Assembly: GCF_963678635.1 (NCBI RefSeq)
Contig: NC_087063.1
Location: forward strand, 16,866,449-16,926,448
Origin: Symsagittifera roscoffensis
Taxonomy: Eukaryota; Xenacoelomorpha; Acoela; Convolutidae
Reading direction: 5' to 3'
Length of the DNA: 60,000 bases
The position numbers were made by a program, and so were the translations under genes. Positions 10,688 through 22,255 of the stretch are shown one piece after another (position 1 is the stretch's first letter; each line of letters starts with the position of its first letter). The notes under the pieces were generated by a model. It saw only the letters and a program-made list of their open reading frames with translations, was not told where the DNA came from and did not search any database.

Positions 10688-11607
10688 CCCTACTTAAGTC
10701 ACATGTGAGGTTAAAGAAAAATAGGCCCTATAACCATTGGCTCAAGAGTCAGGGACACTATCTCTTGTGTTTTTCTACCTCGAACGGTCGGAGCCAAATC
10801 GGTTCACTTGCGACATGAGACTAAAACCCTCGTTACAACTTAAAGGCCACTACCAAAATACCCCCCCAGTCTAAAAAATAAGATCTTCACCATACTTAGG
10901 TTTTAACATACACAGAATACGCGAACGCCGTTAAACACAGGGTCTGAACAGTGCGTACAGTTACTTTATATTAGACAGTGAAACTTTGATCCATATCAGA
11001 TGGATCAACCGAAAACTCTCCTTACCTCAATTTAACAATTATAAAACACACTCACGAAAACTAGATTGGGTACTCACATACCAGCACACTCAAGAATTGG
11101 AGTAACTAAAATAATCAGTAACTCTAGCATTAAGGTAATTAAGTTTTAACTCAAGAAGTTTGTAATCAAGGAATTCCAGCAAAGGAAAAGAGTTTTGACT
11201 CTAGAATTGATTTTTGGACCTGGACCATTGGGAGATCCCAGCTGTCCACCTTTCCACTGAGGGTTCACTCTGATCCACTTCTTACTTGTCTTTGCTTTAC
11301 TCGCAATCGCTCTGCTTCGTGTTCAGGATAGGACAGCTCTACTCTCGTGTAATTTTTATATCTGGAACAGTATATAAAAACACTATATTGACCGAGTAAA
11401 GTAGTCTTTCCCGCTGCTTTTTTCGACTACTTTTTACCGCGGTTGTAATTCGTTTAATCTGTTCTTCTATTTCTGAGATTTTCAATTGTCGCGAGAAAGT
11501 TGAGCATGACAGGCTCAATTCGAATTTTTGAAAAACTCCATTTCACCGCAAAATTACGTTGTTCGTATTGCTCAAGATCAATTTTCCAAATATGACCGAC
11601 TGGCACA
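10688..11607 (-). repeat. 3' LTR of copy A
   Basis: Matches 31655-32557 along its length. On the plus strand it ends GACTGGCACA, so on the sense strand it begins TGTGCCAGTC. The outer (left) end does not show the expected TGTAACAGTC. It reads into the flanking PLE repeat near 10670-10690, so a few terminal bases are lost or ambiguous. In 11345-11405 it differs from the other three LTRs, lacking their 9-bp-stem hairpin. Confidence 0.8.
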
Positions 11608-12061
11608 TACTCCCCGGACTCAAGATCGATGTCCTCATTGCTTGTTGCCGTCTGCCAGTGAATCCCCAGAATGTTGAGTGTTGCTCAAGATACAGTGCCA
11701 GTGGTCATTTACAGAAGTTTGCAGCAGATTTAACTTTATCTACACCCCAAAATTCACAACCATACAAAACTGTCACACACTGTCGCTGAACAGCAATCAA
11801 AATCTGCATATACCTGCACCTTAAATTTCCGCTTTATAAGCTAATGATTAAAATTTATTTTTGTCTTATCCAATCAGAAAGTTGTCATGCAGCATTTTGA
11901 TTTATATAATAAATATAACATATTTATAACAATATTTCCTTTCGTTAAAATTTCTTTTTCGTGACCGCGGATTTCATCCGAGTCCACACTCGAGCACCCT
12001 TTTTCCTTCTCAAGACTCAAGAAACCCTCACTGAGCCCCTTGCTCATTTCGTATTCCTAGC
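11608..12061 (-). other. 3' untranslated region and polypurine tract, copy A
   Basis: Between the 3' LTR and the end of ORF2. Directly next to the LTR the sense strand reads CCGGGGAGTA (purine core 11610-11615), identical in copy B, so this is the probable plus-strand primer though short for a PPT. The rest is conserved with 33251-33600 but has no continuous shared frame. Confidence 0.55.
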
Positions 12062-13474
12062 CTATGAGGTGCTAAGCCCTGATGTGTTTGACACAGTGAT
12101 CTGCCTTACCAGCGCTTCCTCATCATCGGAGCTGATTACAATCTCTTCCCACGCTTTTAACTGTTCGAAGGATCGCATCCACTCCCTCTGCTCTTGCAAC
12201 CTCTTTGCTTGGTTTGGAAAACCCTTCACTTTCGATTCCCTGTTCAAGCAAAAAAAATTGTGCAGGCTCAGGCTCACATTCTTCGCCAGGTCCTCTTTCA
12301 GTATTGATTCCCTCGCCTTGGTATTATCTCTAGACACCCCACCGACTTTTTTCCATCCCGCCGTGATCGCATTTCGGTGGGTCAGCAAAGATCTCTTGAA
12401 GGTTTCCGGTCCTATCTCTGCCAGGAACTGTCGGTATTCTCTCTGATGCCTCTTCATGTGGTCTTTCGTCACCATATACAACCAAGATGTCAATGTCGCT
12501 CGAAACCACGGAAAGAACCTTATGCGGCTCCATATGTGCCTGACCTCCATAGGTATGGTTAACACCTTGCACGCAGTCTCAAATAACTCAAGTCTCCTGC
12601 TATAATCAATAGCGTATATCGATTCCGCCGTCGGTGTCTTCGACTCCCGATATTTCGTTACATTCTCCTCGATCCACCGCAACTCCAACATTGTGCTCAC
12701 TACCAAGATGGTCACCTTCTTCCGATGATCGGGTAATCCGATTGACCGAATTTCTTGCACGTCCCACACTAAACAGAGGTGTGAGTGTTCCGGGTACCAC
12801 ACCGTTTGTGCCAACCAATGGCATCGGCATTCCCCATGTGTAATACTGATGCTTCGGAGATTGCGTTTCTCCCGAAGCTTCCAGTAGAGGTTCCAATTCC
12901 ATCATCTTCTCATGCGTTGTATCACTTTCCTCCTGTGCTGGGACACTACTCATTGGCTTCCCGATGGTATTCTGTCTCTCGAAGTCACTTGTGTTTTCGC
13001 CTTCCGAACTCAAGAGTTCTTCTCCCCAGATTTCAATCAAGTCATCTCTTTGTTCCCTTGGTACAGTTCCCAGGATCTTTTTCAACAGCCTATTTGATTG
13101 ATGCGACATTCGAGCCAGTCGTACGCACTAGGATACCGAGAAGGCTTTGTCTACTAATATCCTTTGGCTGGATACCTCTACCATCGCCATGTGTAATGGA
13201 TAGTGGCTCCCACCAAGGATTTCGCATTTACTGGCAGACCCGCTGGTCCAACGAAGGGATTTGCCATCAATGGCAATGCGGACGAAGGTGTTCTCATCGC
13301 TTCCTCGAAGTGATCCCGCAACAAGTTCTGCCAAGTTCGCTTCAGCTGACTTCCCAATTCTAATTTGTTAACCTCGGCTTTTTGTTGGGTAAACCAATTG
13401 CGACGCTTGCGGGACACTCCACGATCGAGCTTTTTCAGACAATCCTCCAGTTCTTTCATTGTCTCCAGAGCCAC
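12062..13474 (-). pseudogene. second polyprotein, C-terminal part (copy A)
   Basis: Two long frames (12062-12814 and 12606-13109) plus 13178-13474 together match copy B 33823-36349. Conserved blocks include RFFPWFRATLTSWLY, EYRQFLAEIGPE and GWKKVGGVSRDNTKA, so this was coding in both copies. Relative to B about 1.27 kb is missing between ANPFVGPAG and VNAKSLVG (near 13220-13260). No known domain is recognised. It is rich in Trp, Arg and Glu, without signal peptide or membrane segments, and does not resemble a retroviral envelope. Confidence 0.55.
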
Positions 13475-13477
13475 CCA

Positions 13478-13908
13478 CTAAGGTCGAGCCGTATTCCTTG
13501 TCGCAATTTTCTCAAGAGGGTCGCTGGCCACTTGTTTGCCAATAGCCTGATGCTCGCTCGAGATCCATTCTTTGCCAACATCCACTTCCCATGTTTGTCC
13601 ATTCGTCGAACCCTTGTTCGAGCTTGCCTTCTGAGGTCTGAAGTCGCCTTTCTGCTCAGGCGTATTCCCCACTTCCATTTCTTTTTTTGCTTCGCTGAGA
13701 GTCACATCCATGCTCTCCCTTTCTGACTCAGCTCGCCTTCACTCAAGTTCGTCTCTAAACCTCGTCTCCACGGGACGCTTCTCTTATCTCCAGGGGTGCC
13801 CACTGATAGGGGTGAGGGTGTAGCTGGATCCTGCTTCTTGTATTCCGTGAGGGCTACATATAAGGGGCCTGCCGCATTCAGCTCCTTTTCCCCTTGCTTC
13901 ATCTCCAA
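13478..13908 (-). pseudogene. second polyprotein, linker region (copy A)
   Basis: Frames 13702-13908 and 13478-13711 carry AAGPLYVALTEYK, TPSPLSVGTPGDKR and EMEVGNT blocks that recur in copy B at 37081-37437. Low-complexity, charged, probably a disordered connector of the polyprotein. A frame change separates it from the preceding region. Function unknown. Confidence 0.45.
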
Positions 13909-13964
13909 CTGCTCCAGCCCGTAGGGTGCTCAATACTTCCTCGTGGCGAACTTCATTTCGTCCT

Positions 13965-15203
13965 TCAAGGCGATGTGTCCCTCCTCCACAATAATTTTTC
14001 TATCATCCAAACTGGCAGCATACACTCCAGTCTGGCCTGATCAAGCGTCCTCAAGATATCCCAAAACTCGAACTTCGGGGGCAACGAGCCTCTCATCCTC
14101 TTCGCCTGGGTCGTCCACGAGTTTGTTTTGATGTCGCACGTGTGGAAATAGACTGCGGCTGTGTACCCTATGAACAAGGGGTCCCAACCGTCCGTGAACT
14201 CCATCTGTTGCTTCTCCACCATGGCTCTCGCGTATAGGGACGGGACCATCAATGGGCTATTCATCCCCAGTGTCATTCTCCTGACTATCGGGAACTCTAG
14301 TATCATCTCTAGCTCTCTCTTCACTAGATCAAAACTCTCCTTCCATACCGGGATTCTCAAGATCTCGTGCTTATCCGCTGCCAGGGGGTTCAAGTTCCAG
14401 AACTTGGGGTAGGCCTCAGTGGGACCCTCACGTTTCCTCCCCATTCTGCAATGCAACTGCCCCCGGAAGTTAAATACCATTAGTTCGGGATCTTTCACCT
14501 TCCCGAAGAGCACTGTGTCGCTCATCCGTGCCCTCAGCTCCTCCTGTCTGCACCAATTCTGCGCGGTTTCGTCTAGCACGCTTATTAAGCTCATGTGTGC
14601 CACTGAGTGTCGGTACGCCGCCACAAGCGGGTCGGGAAAGGCATATGTCACTGCCGGTCCGTAGATGCAGGTCAAAACCTCACCAAGCCCCCTGATCATC
14701 CCTAGTGGGTCAGATCTCATGGCTAGACCTAGATCCGTCAAGAGAGGCATACCTCCATTCTCCATTCGCCTCCTTCCATTCCTCTTTCGTTTTAGGATTC
14801 TTCTCTTCTCCCGTCAGGTATCAATTCTGCATCAAGAGGTACTCCACCAACAGCTCTTCAATCCGGCCGTGCACTTGTACGAGTAGGTCTCATTACTGGG
14901 ATGGGTTTTCCCCATCGACAGAGGCTCTCCATACTTCATCAACCTATGAAATGCGGTCAGCTCTCCGTGGGTCAAGAGTACTGGTGTCAAATACCCGTCA
15001 ACTCGTAGTTTTTCCACATCTCCACTGAACATGTAGGCCGGACCCATGTTAAATAGATACCTGGGGTAGACCAAGTACAGGGCCAACAAGAGAATTATGG
15101 GCATGTGCTGCAGTTCATGCACGAATGCGTCGAAGATGGTATCTCTCGCGTAGAACACTCTAACCATGTACCTCTTCTCCCACCAAGGACTCAAGAATCT
15201 CAA
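13965..15203 (-). pseudogene. second polyprotein, conserved unknown domain (copy A)
   Basis: Frames 14832-15203 and 13965-14765 form one region, split by a frameshift around 14770-14830 that copy B lacks. Conserved landmarks shared with B are YLFNMGPAYMFS, LLTHGELTAFHRLMKYGE, GPAVTYAFPDPL and MNSPLxVPSLYARA. The copies are similar enough in protein and divergent enough in DNA that past coding is secure. I do not recognise a family. Hydrophobic stretches (LLLALYLVYPRYLF) look like core helices rather than clear membrane anchors. Confidence 0.55.
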
Positions 15204-15226
15204 GATCTCGTGATCCTTCCTCGTCT

Positions 15227-16971
15227 TCAGATCACCCCTCGCGTTTCCCTCCAGAACCCCCCAATGGTAACTTCATTCGCCGCCGTGACAAATCTTCCTA
15301 CTGTCATGTCCCTGCTCTCTGCAACTTCCAATTGTCCCTCAAGAAGTTCCATACCTGCTTGATGAGGAGTGGTGCACTCTTCCGCGTCTTTCTCAAGCCT
15401 TGGTGTTAGGAACGGCCACCTGCCTCTCTCTTGCATCAGACGGTATGCAATTGCTTCCAACTGTTTCTCGGCCGCAACCACGTTCTTTCTCTCGTTGTTC
15501 GGTCCGCTCGCCTTGCTGGTGGAGCTCGTGATAGTCAAATCCATGCCTCGAAACCATAGAATCGCTGTCAAGTTGTTAATTCCCGGGGGGTCATCCCCAA
15601 TTTCTGGATTGAACTTTAACTGTCGAGCAAGGTTCGAGATCTCAAGCAAGAGGAGCTCGTCCAGTACCATGAGGACGTCTGCCAATTCATAAAATCCCCT
15701 CAAGGCCTGAGACACGTCAGCCCATGCCGCTGCCAGTTCTGACTTCAGGAGCCTCAAATTTGTCAGCTCCTCGCAATTAGGGGCAGCTATCAGTACCAGC
15801 CACGCGTTCCCTTCCGCTATCAGGATCAACTTGGCATACACAAACTGCGAAGCGGGTGGCATGCTCGCGTAGCCCGGGCACGTCGTAAACACCACTCTCG
15901 TCTTGGGTCCGAATCTAGAAAACACCGACTCCTGCACCTCGTTCATCGCAGCGCACAACGTTTGAATCGCCTCCCAGATCTTCTTGGGCGTTGGCGCCTC
16001 TCCCTTCAGGTGCTCCAGTAATCCTGCCGAATGCAAGTGATCTATCATTCCTGCAAACTGCAGCAACTCCGGCTCACAAGGCATTTTCGATTTGATCGCT
16101 ACCACCAGGGTTAGCATCTGATTTAGCTCCGCACCAGGCAGCAAATACACCAAGGCTTCCGGCCAAAACAAATTAGGAGACGTCCCTTCAAAATCCGAGC
16201 CCGCCACGATAATCACTCTTGCCGCTCCCGGGTCTGATCGATCATATATTGCCACTGTTTTCGCCAACTGTGAGTCCCACAGGGTTTACCATATCTAAGA
16301 TCATCGGCTTACCTAGAACCCTCGTTCGCGGCATCCGGGAGCCCCATGTCCCCCGGCTCAAGCAGCTTTTCCACCACTCTTAATTGTGCGGGAGTTGCCA
16401 CTCTGATTCGGGCTACACTTGTTCGGTGCTTGGGAGGTTCCACCTTAAGTCCCGGACTTCCCAACTGCTTGAGTGGTTTGTAGTTTATCGGTCCCATCAC
16501 CGAATTCAGCGGGATCCCGGTCAAGTCTGCTGATGCCATTGTCTTTGCTCTCGAGAAGTGTGCCTCATGGGCCTTCAACCAATCTACACAGTGTTGTCGA
16601 CTCAAGTCCTCGTGTGACACATCCTTGAGCCCCAAGACCTCCGCTAACTCCTGTCTGCACTCCAGATCCTCCAGGCCCAACTCTTTTACTCTCTCCGAAT
16701 ATCGGGTCTTGTTTGCCTCTGCTTGTCTCCGAATATCGGGTCTTGGTCTCTCAATCTTCTTGTCGTCCACCACCACTACCGATGAAACCAGCGAACTCTG
16801 GGGCGTGGAAGACTCCGCCTCCTCAGCCTCCATCGGTGTGGACCCTGGTTGCCTAGTCCGGCTGCTCCATGAAATATCTCTCGAACCATCTCTCGCTCCC
16901 AGACGGCTGGATAGGGGTCTAGGGGCATAGAAAAGAGGGATCGGGGGTGCACCCAAGGTGAACTGGGCCAT
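15227..16971 (-). pseudogene. second polyprotein, central region (copy A)
   Basis: Frames 16309-16971 and 15227-16267, joined by aligned sequence with copy B 38778-40564. The first part has an acidic, Ser/Pro-rich linker followed by HCVDWLKAHEAHFSRAK. The second part has alternating hydrophobic strands (VIIVAGSDFEGTSP, LTLVVAIKSK, TRVVFTTCPGYASMPP, AWLVLIAAPN), which look like a Rossmann- or flavodoxin-like sandwich. A stop and frameshift lie between the two at ~16270-16310, where B is open. No family recognised. A second degenerate SGNH fold is conceivable but not supported by catalytic motifs. Confidence 0.5.
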
Positions 16972-16992
16972 TTCTAGCAGGTCCGCTGGTTT

Positions 16993-17763
16993 CTAGCAGG
17001 AGCTGTGTTCCATCAGATCGGCCACATCCAGCAACCTCACGGGGAGCACGCTTCTCTGCTGAATCTGCCTGATTTCTTCATTGATATTTCGCACCTTCTC
17101 ATTCATTTCCATCGCATGCTGGTCAAACATCATGTTGTATGGGACCGTACAGATGGTGAGTATTGCGGGATCAAACCAAGTCTTCAGCTCTTGAAGAATA
17201 CAACTCATCTTCTCGTGCAACCTCATCGCCTTCCTTGACTCTCTTCTAGACACATCATTGGTCCCCATCATCAGAGTGACCGTGTACATCTTCACCATAT
17301 CCAACATCTCCAGCGACGCCAACATCTGCGGTGTCGCAGCTTCAGAAAAACTCAAGAGCCCAACCTGCCAGTGTGACTGGATCCGCGTCAGCACCCGTAT
17401 CAAGCTGTCCCCTATGATCAGGTGAACTGCACCAACGGGTATCCTGGGTTGAGTGAAATATTCAGCCCAGGCCGCGTCATAAAAACAGTCCCTCCTGGCC
17501 CGCTGCGCTGCCGGCCAGTCCATCCGGTTGTGCCTGTGGTATGCGCCATCCTTATTTTTCTTATAGCTCGCGATTGCCACGCTCCTAACTGGATGGTCCC
17601 TCCAAGTAGGAGGTCGCCCTTCTTTCACCGAATCGTCACGGGCTCTCGACTGTAACCTCTCTTGCAGAACCTTGAGACGTGATGAACCCGACCCAGCTTG
17701 GCTACTGCTTGGGATTGATTTAGGGGTATACCCTGGGAGCTTGACCTCCATCAATGGTCGCAC
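16993..17763 (-). pseudogene. SGNH (GDSL-type) hydrolase domain of second polyprotein (copy A)
   Basis: Reads HLIIGDSLIRVL with GDS at residues 118-120 of this frame, and MMGTNDVSRRE with G-x-N-D at 167-170. These are block I (nucleophile Ser) and block III of SGNH hydrolases, followed by ILTICTVPYN (block IV-like strand) and VRLLDVADLMEHS. The block V Asp-x-x-His segment is absent: after EHS the frame stops, and sequence resumes at a point 40-odd residues further on in B, so a deletion removed it. Such enzymes are esterases or deacylases. Esterase domains are known in ORF1 of some LINEs. The frame is separated from the upstream coiled coil by a single stop codon. Confidence 0.65.
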
Positions 17764-17766
17764 CGA

Positions 17767-18666
17767 TTACGCATCCAGACTGTGCACAGAGGGTAACGTT
17801 TCGGGTGGTATCGACACCTCCAGGCCCTCATTCATGTGCTCCTGGGCCGCCCGGTCTAAGTTGAACCGGCCGCTGGGCCTAGGAGCCTCATCCACCTCCA
17901 TTCGCGATTCAGGTGTCGATGCTGTGGCGGCTGGCTTTCTTGTCCGTGTCCTCTTTTCTTTCTGTCTCGCGAGCTCTCGTTGTCTTCTCTGGAGCTTCTC
18001 CATCTCCGACTTTAGCTGCTCGCAGTTCGCCTCGTTCTCGTGGACCCTCTGTTCTTGCATGTACTCCTCCCTGATCATGTTGAGATCACTCCACGCCTGA
18101 TATCTCTCGAGAATCGCCTGATCGCTCTCCAGGTTTGCCTGGTCCCTCTCAAGCTTCGCGCCATCCCTGTCAAGGCTCGCCTTGTCCTTCTCCCTTTGTG
18201 CCCTCTCTATTTCCCTCATCAGGCTGCTGAGGTCCGGGAATGCCTCCTCTGTCTGTTGAAACCGTATCATGGACGACGGCCTGCTCGTGGATTGGGCCGC
18301 GAGCCCTGCTGGCGGTCTGGCGGGGAGTGGAAATTCTCCCGCACCATATTCTCTGTTGTTACTCAAGTCAGGATTCCTCGCCAAGTTGAACCCCCTCACG
18401 CCTCCATCCACATTCCAGGACAACCATCTGATCTGTTCTTGATTGGATATCCCTTCCGTCGTGTAGCCAACCATTAAAACAGCTTCTGTCGCTGATTCCC
18501 TGCATTCACCCTGCGCCTCTAACTGTAGGATGGCGTTCAACATCACCGCCATCCTCTCATCGACTTGGGTGTAGTCCAGATCCCTCAAGCGTTTGTACAG
18601 TTCATCGAGCGTAGGTCTCTTGAGCGCTGCAGGCATAGATTTCCAAAAGCGAACTGCCATTGTCAC
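17767..18666 (-). pseudogene. second polyprotein, N-terminal coiled-coil region (copy A)
   Basis: The ATG near 18666 starts a 299-residue frame. The first ~130 residues are globular (DELYKRLRDLDYTQVDERM, VLMVGYTTEGI). Residues ~150-235 are a long heptad-like coiled coil of repeated RDxAxLERDQA units, then basic RTRTRK and a linker. It stops at 17766. Copy B is open at this point, so the original protein ran straight into the SGNH domain. A coiled coil before an enzymatic domain suggests oligomerisation, as in LINE ORF1 proteins. Confidence 0.6.
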
Positions 18667-19166
18667 AATCTTTAGATGATCTCACGTGTCACTCAACTCG
18701 AGAATTACCTTGTCAACCAACTCGAGAATTACCTTGTGAACCAACTTGAGAATTACCTCACCAACCAACTTGAGAATTGAGAAATGTTTCCCTTCAAACG
18801 CTGCTGATCGTGAACTCGTTCAAGATCTTCTTTTTCTTTTCAAATGAGTGCGGCTAGGTCGTTAACTCAATTTTGCAAATCAATCTGAACATAAAATGCA
18901 GTTTTTTGACCGAGATATCCTGTGCCTAACCTAATCGCCCCCATCATTGTGTTTGAAACATTATCCCATTAATTATTTACTAAAATAATTCAATTAGAGA
19001 TTTTTAAGAGCATGCAGATTCATTTCATGTTTTAGCACCATTAATTCTTTAAGATTTAATTGTCATGCCAATTACATTAAAATCCGTCTACCTGACTGGC
19101 GCCCCTGTGAACCTAACTCGAGATCCCCATGTACCTAACTGGAGACCTCCATTGTCCGCCCGTTAC
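18667..19166 (-). other. intercistronic region with 24-bp tandem repeats (copy A)
   Basis: Non-coding gap between the pol/macrodomain frame and ORF2. Four 24-bp units starting CAACT(C/T)GAGAATTACC lie at 18694, 18718, 18742 and 18766. Stretches around 18880-18920 and 19015-19090 are well conserved with copy B (42425-42670) despite being non-coding. It may hold signals for expressing ORF2 (splice acceptor, internal promoter or IRES); which one cannot be decided from sequence. Confidence 0.55.
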
Positions 19167-20244
19167 TCAGGCGATACTCAAGTAGTATTTCTTGTGTAGG
19201 TGTACCATTATCTCCGTTTCTGCGAAGACCACGCGTAGGATGGCGTATAACTCCCTTGGGCTCAACTTGCCCCTACTTGGGCCATAAACCGGCATCGAGA
19301 CCTCTATTATCCTTCTCTCGACCATGAAGTCTCTCAGCCTCGTTAGTGCCAACATCACGTGCTCAGGATCTACCGTGTTTCTTCTCATTGGTCCTCGTTA
19401 CCAGAAAGCACAGGTACTTACACGGGACTTATGAAACTGATGGGGGAAGCGCAGCCATTCCTCCCAGCCGCGGTCTCTGTGTAAATAGAAACTCCACGTT
19501 CTGATATTCTCTCTTGAAGTCGGCCTCTAGTCTCGATTTGAAGCTCATGTCCGCCATTATACAGATCGCGCTAGTCCTGTCTGACAAAATGAAGTCGCTG
19601 TCCGTTATCAGGATGTTCTCCGAGTATTCATTGGGTATCTCAAATTTTGTTTTGAAGTTTCGTCCTATGGTAGGCTCGGCCTCTTCCTCATCCAGTTGCA
19701 GCCCGCTGGTCTCTCTCACTTCTCTGATTTTCTTTATCATCAAATTTTTGGTGTGGGTAAGTCCTACCCCCAGTCTCCGGTCAAAAATATTTAGCGACGT
19801 CCCCGTCGATGATGCTGGTTCTAAATTATCTGGCGGTATCTCGAGCGGCCTGTCGGTTGCTTTCCAACCGAGTAGACGATATTTCGTTTTCACGTGTTTT
19901 TCTGTTGACACGTCGACCTGCTGGACGCTTTGATCTCCATCTCCTCCGCTCTTGACATCGCACATCCACTCTAGTATTCTCAAGTTTGTGTTTTCTCTCC
20001 TTTCTATCTCGCTCTGCTCGAGATCTGTTTCTTGTTCTGGCGTGGAGTAGTCTTCCTGTGGGTCATATTCGCTGTCGTTGATGATTAGCCATTCATCATC
20101 GGCCACCAATTCACCCACACTCAGTGACTCTTCGCTTAATTCTTCAGGCTGTATCTTGTCAATCAAGAAGTCATCCCCGAACCTATTGTACCTCATGCCT
20201 GTCCGTTTGCGATTGCCACTCCTGGTTCCTGCTGTTATCGGCAA
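19167..20244 (-). pseudogene. pol C-terminal extension with TARG1-like macrodomain (copy A)
   Basis: 19429-20244 encodes an acidic linker and then the first half of a macrodomain-like fold (ILITDSDFILSD, AICIMADMS, LEADFKRE, LGGMAALP). 19167-19388 encodes the second half (MLALTRLRDFM, IIEVSMPV, YAILRVVFAETEIMV). The order and spacing follow TARG1/OARD1-type macrodomains, which bind or cleave ADP-ribose. The glycine-rich loop and the usual G-x-G-L-D catalytic turn are not conserved. In A, one stop codon (near 19430) and one inserted base break the domain; copy B is open throughout. Confidence 0.62.
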
Positions 20245-20288
20245 GTCTGGTTCCGTCCACTTTAGCAGCTCGTCCTGCTCCGGGTCAT

Positions 20289-22255
20289 TCAGTCTTCTTC
20301 CGCAAATGATTCCGCATCTGAGCCTGCTTCTATCTTTTTATTATTGTCCCTGCTCACGTCCTCGCTGGTGCCTTTTTCGTTCACTTCGCATGCTGGCTCT
20401 ACCAATAGGTACTCTAGTCCCTCCATATTTTGCGGTACGCACCAGTCCTCCGGAGATGGTACATGAGGCTTCGGATTTTCATAATGCGCTGCCCGCCCCG
20501 TACTCAAGCGGTAGAACCGTCCCTGCTGGTGTACTTCCATGGCCATGAACGGTCCTCGCCACTTATTGAGTAGTTTTTTCGTCCCCTTGGGCGGTATAAC
20601 ATTCTGGAACACCCAGACGTATTTTCCCACTGCATACGTATTAGCTTGAAGTATCTTCTCATCATATTTCTTCCGCTGCCTCATTTGTGCTTGCGCCGTG
20701 TTCCTTCTGCAGAGCTCGTTTAGTTCCTGTTGTCTCTTGACCGCTTCCTTCACATAAGCTTGAGGCGACGGTTTTTTCCCTTCGTATTCTGGGTAAAAGA
20801 ACGTTAGGGGCATTGCTCTCTCCCTGACGTTAACATCATGAAGGGACTGATTCCTGTTGTCGAATGTTGCGTGCTGTTGTACGCCCCCGACCACTTGCGG
20901 CAGATATTTATCCCAGTCTGTCATGTATCTCGAGCAATATACCCTCAGCATGTTCACCAACGTTCTGTTCTGTCTCTCCACTAACCCGTTAGTCTGAGTA
21001 TGGTAAGTCGTTGATTGCGCTTGAGCAATGTGTGACCTCTTCATCAATTCTTTTGTCAGGTCACCCACGAAGGATTTCCCGTTGTCCGACTGAAATGTCA
21101 TCGGACAACCATATCGTGATATCCAACGTGTAATCAAGTGGTCACAAATCTCCTCCGCTGAGGCTGTTTGACAGGGCACCGCTTCCGCCAACTTCGTAAA
21201 GTGGTCTATTATGACCAGTATCTGGTTATACCCCGACTCTGTCATGCAGACCTTCTGATGGTCTATCTGCACAACCTCGTTGAATTCCGAGCTGTCATTG
21301 GACTTGAGTGGGAACTTCATCTTCGTGGGTCTTTCACCTGTAGACATGCCAGACATGCGTTCACCCATCTCTCGCAGGCCTTTATTAATCCTGGCCAGTC
21401 AAACCTGTGTATTATTCTCTGTTGCACCTTGTCTATCCCTTGATGCCCCATTTGATCGTGCGATCTGAATAACACCTCCGTCTGGTACAACTGTGGTAGT
21501 ATGATGAAGTTATGCTTATGTAGTATCCTCTCCTCATACTTTCTCCTGCATGGTACCACCCCATCAGCTGTGTGATAGAGCAAATCTTTGCTCTCTTTGT
21601 AGAACTGGCTCAAGATCTTGTAGCTGTCTTCTTTCAGGTCTCCTTTCTCTTTGGCTCCCGTCCGGATCCATTTGGAGAGGTTGCTTGTCATCTTGTCATT
21701 CTTTTGGGCTCTTATCAGATCTGACAGCCTATATCTCGCCTTGACGTGTTCCTTCAGTGCCATTATTTGACTATTCATTTCTCCGGGACTGTGGATGTCA
21801 TCTTTCAGTTTGACGCAAACTATCCTCCTCAAGATCTTCCTGTCATCTTCTGGCACCAGGTTTGTTCTAACATTCGGGTTGCATGATAACTCCCTGAATG
21901 ATTTCCTTGATACTGCAACTTTCTCAAGTTCTTCACCTCCGCGCACCTCCTGCGGATCCAAATTGTACGTTCCTGAGGAGGGATCCGTCTGTAGTTCCCT
22001 GTCGCGGTGCCTCATCTTCTCTTCTGCCAATATGATGCATAGACTCTCTTGGTCATCGCTGCTCTTCTTTGAGTCTTCATCCCGTTCTTCACACTCCCCG
22101 GACAAATTTTCTTCTTCAGCATTTTCCTCTGCAATGGGCCACTCCAAGGTGTTCAGCCTCCTCCTTGAATGCCACCTTCTTCTTCCTGACCATAGTCCAC
22201 TCAAGTGTGTCCTCAGGGATTCTCTCAACCAATGACTGCACGACTTCTTTTCCAT
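20289..22255 (-). CDS. integrase (HHCC, DDE, GPF module), copy A
   Basis: The frame 21317-22255 ends with the HHCC zinc domain (SHDQMGHQGID and ACLAC). 20289-21368 carries the catalytic core: VQIDHQK (first Asp), QSDNGKSF (second Asp) and NGLVERQNRTL (Glu), all intact. It then has a KWRGPF module typical of the GPY/F C-terminal region of gypsy integrases. The two frames overlap by ~50 bp, so a frameshift separates zinc finger and core. It inserts the cDNA into host DNA. Of the two copies, only this one keeps all three acidic residues. Confidence 0.85.

Noticed and set aside
12785-13363. Long plus-strand frames throughout 12-29 kb and 33-49 kb
   Set aside because: They are antisense shadows of gag, pol and ORF2; no recognisable motifs and not conserved between copies as proteins.
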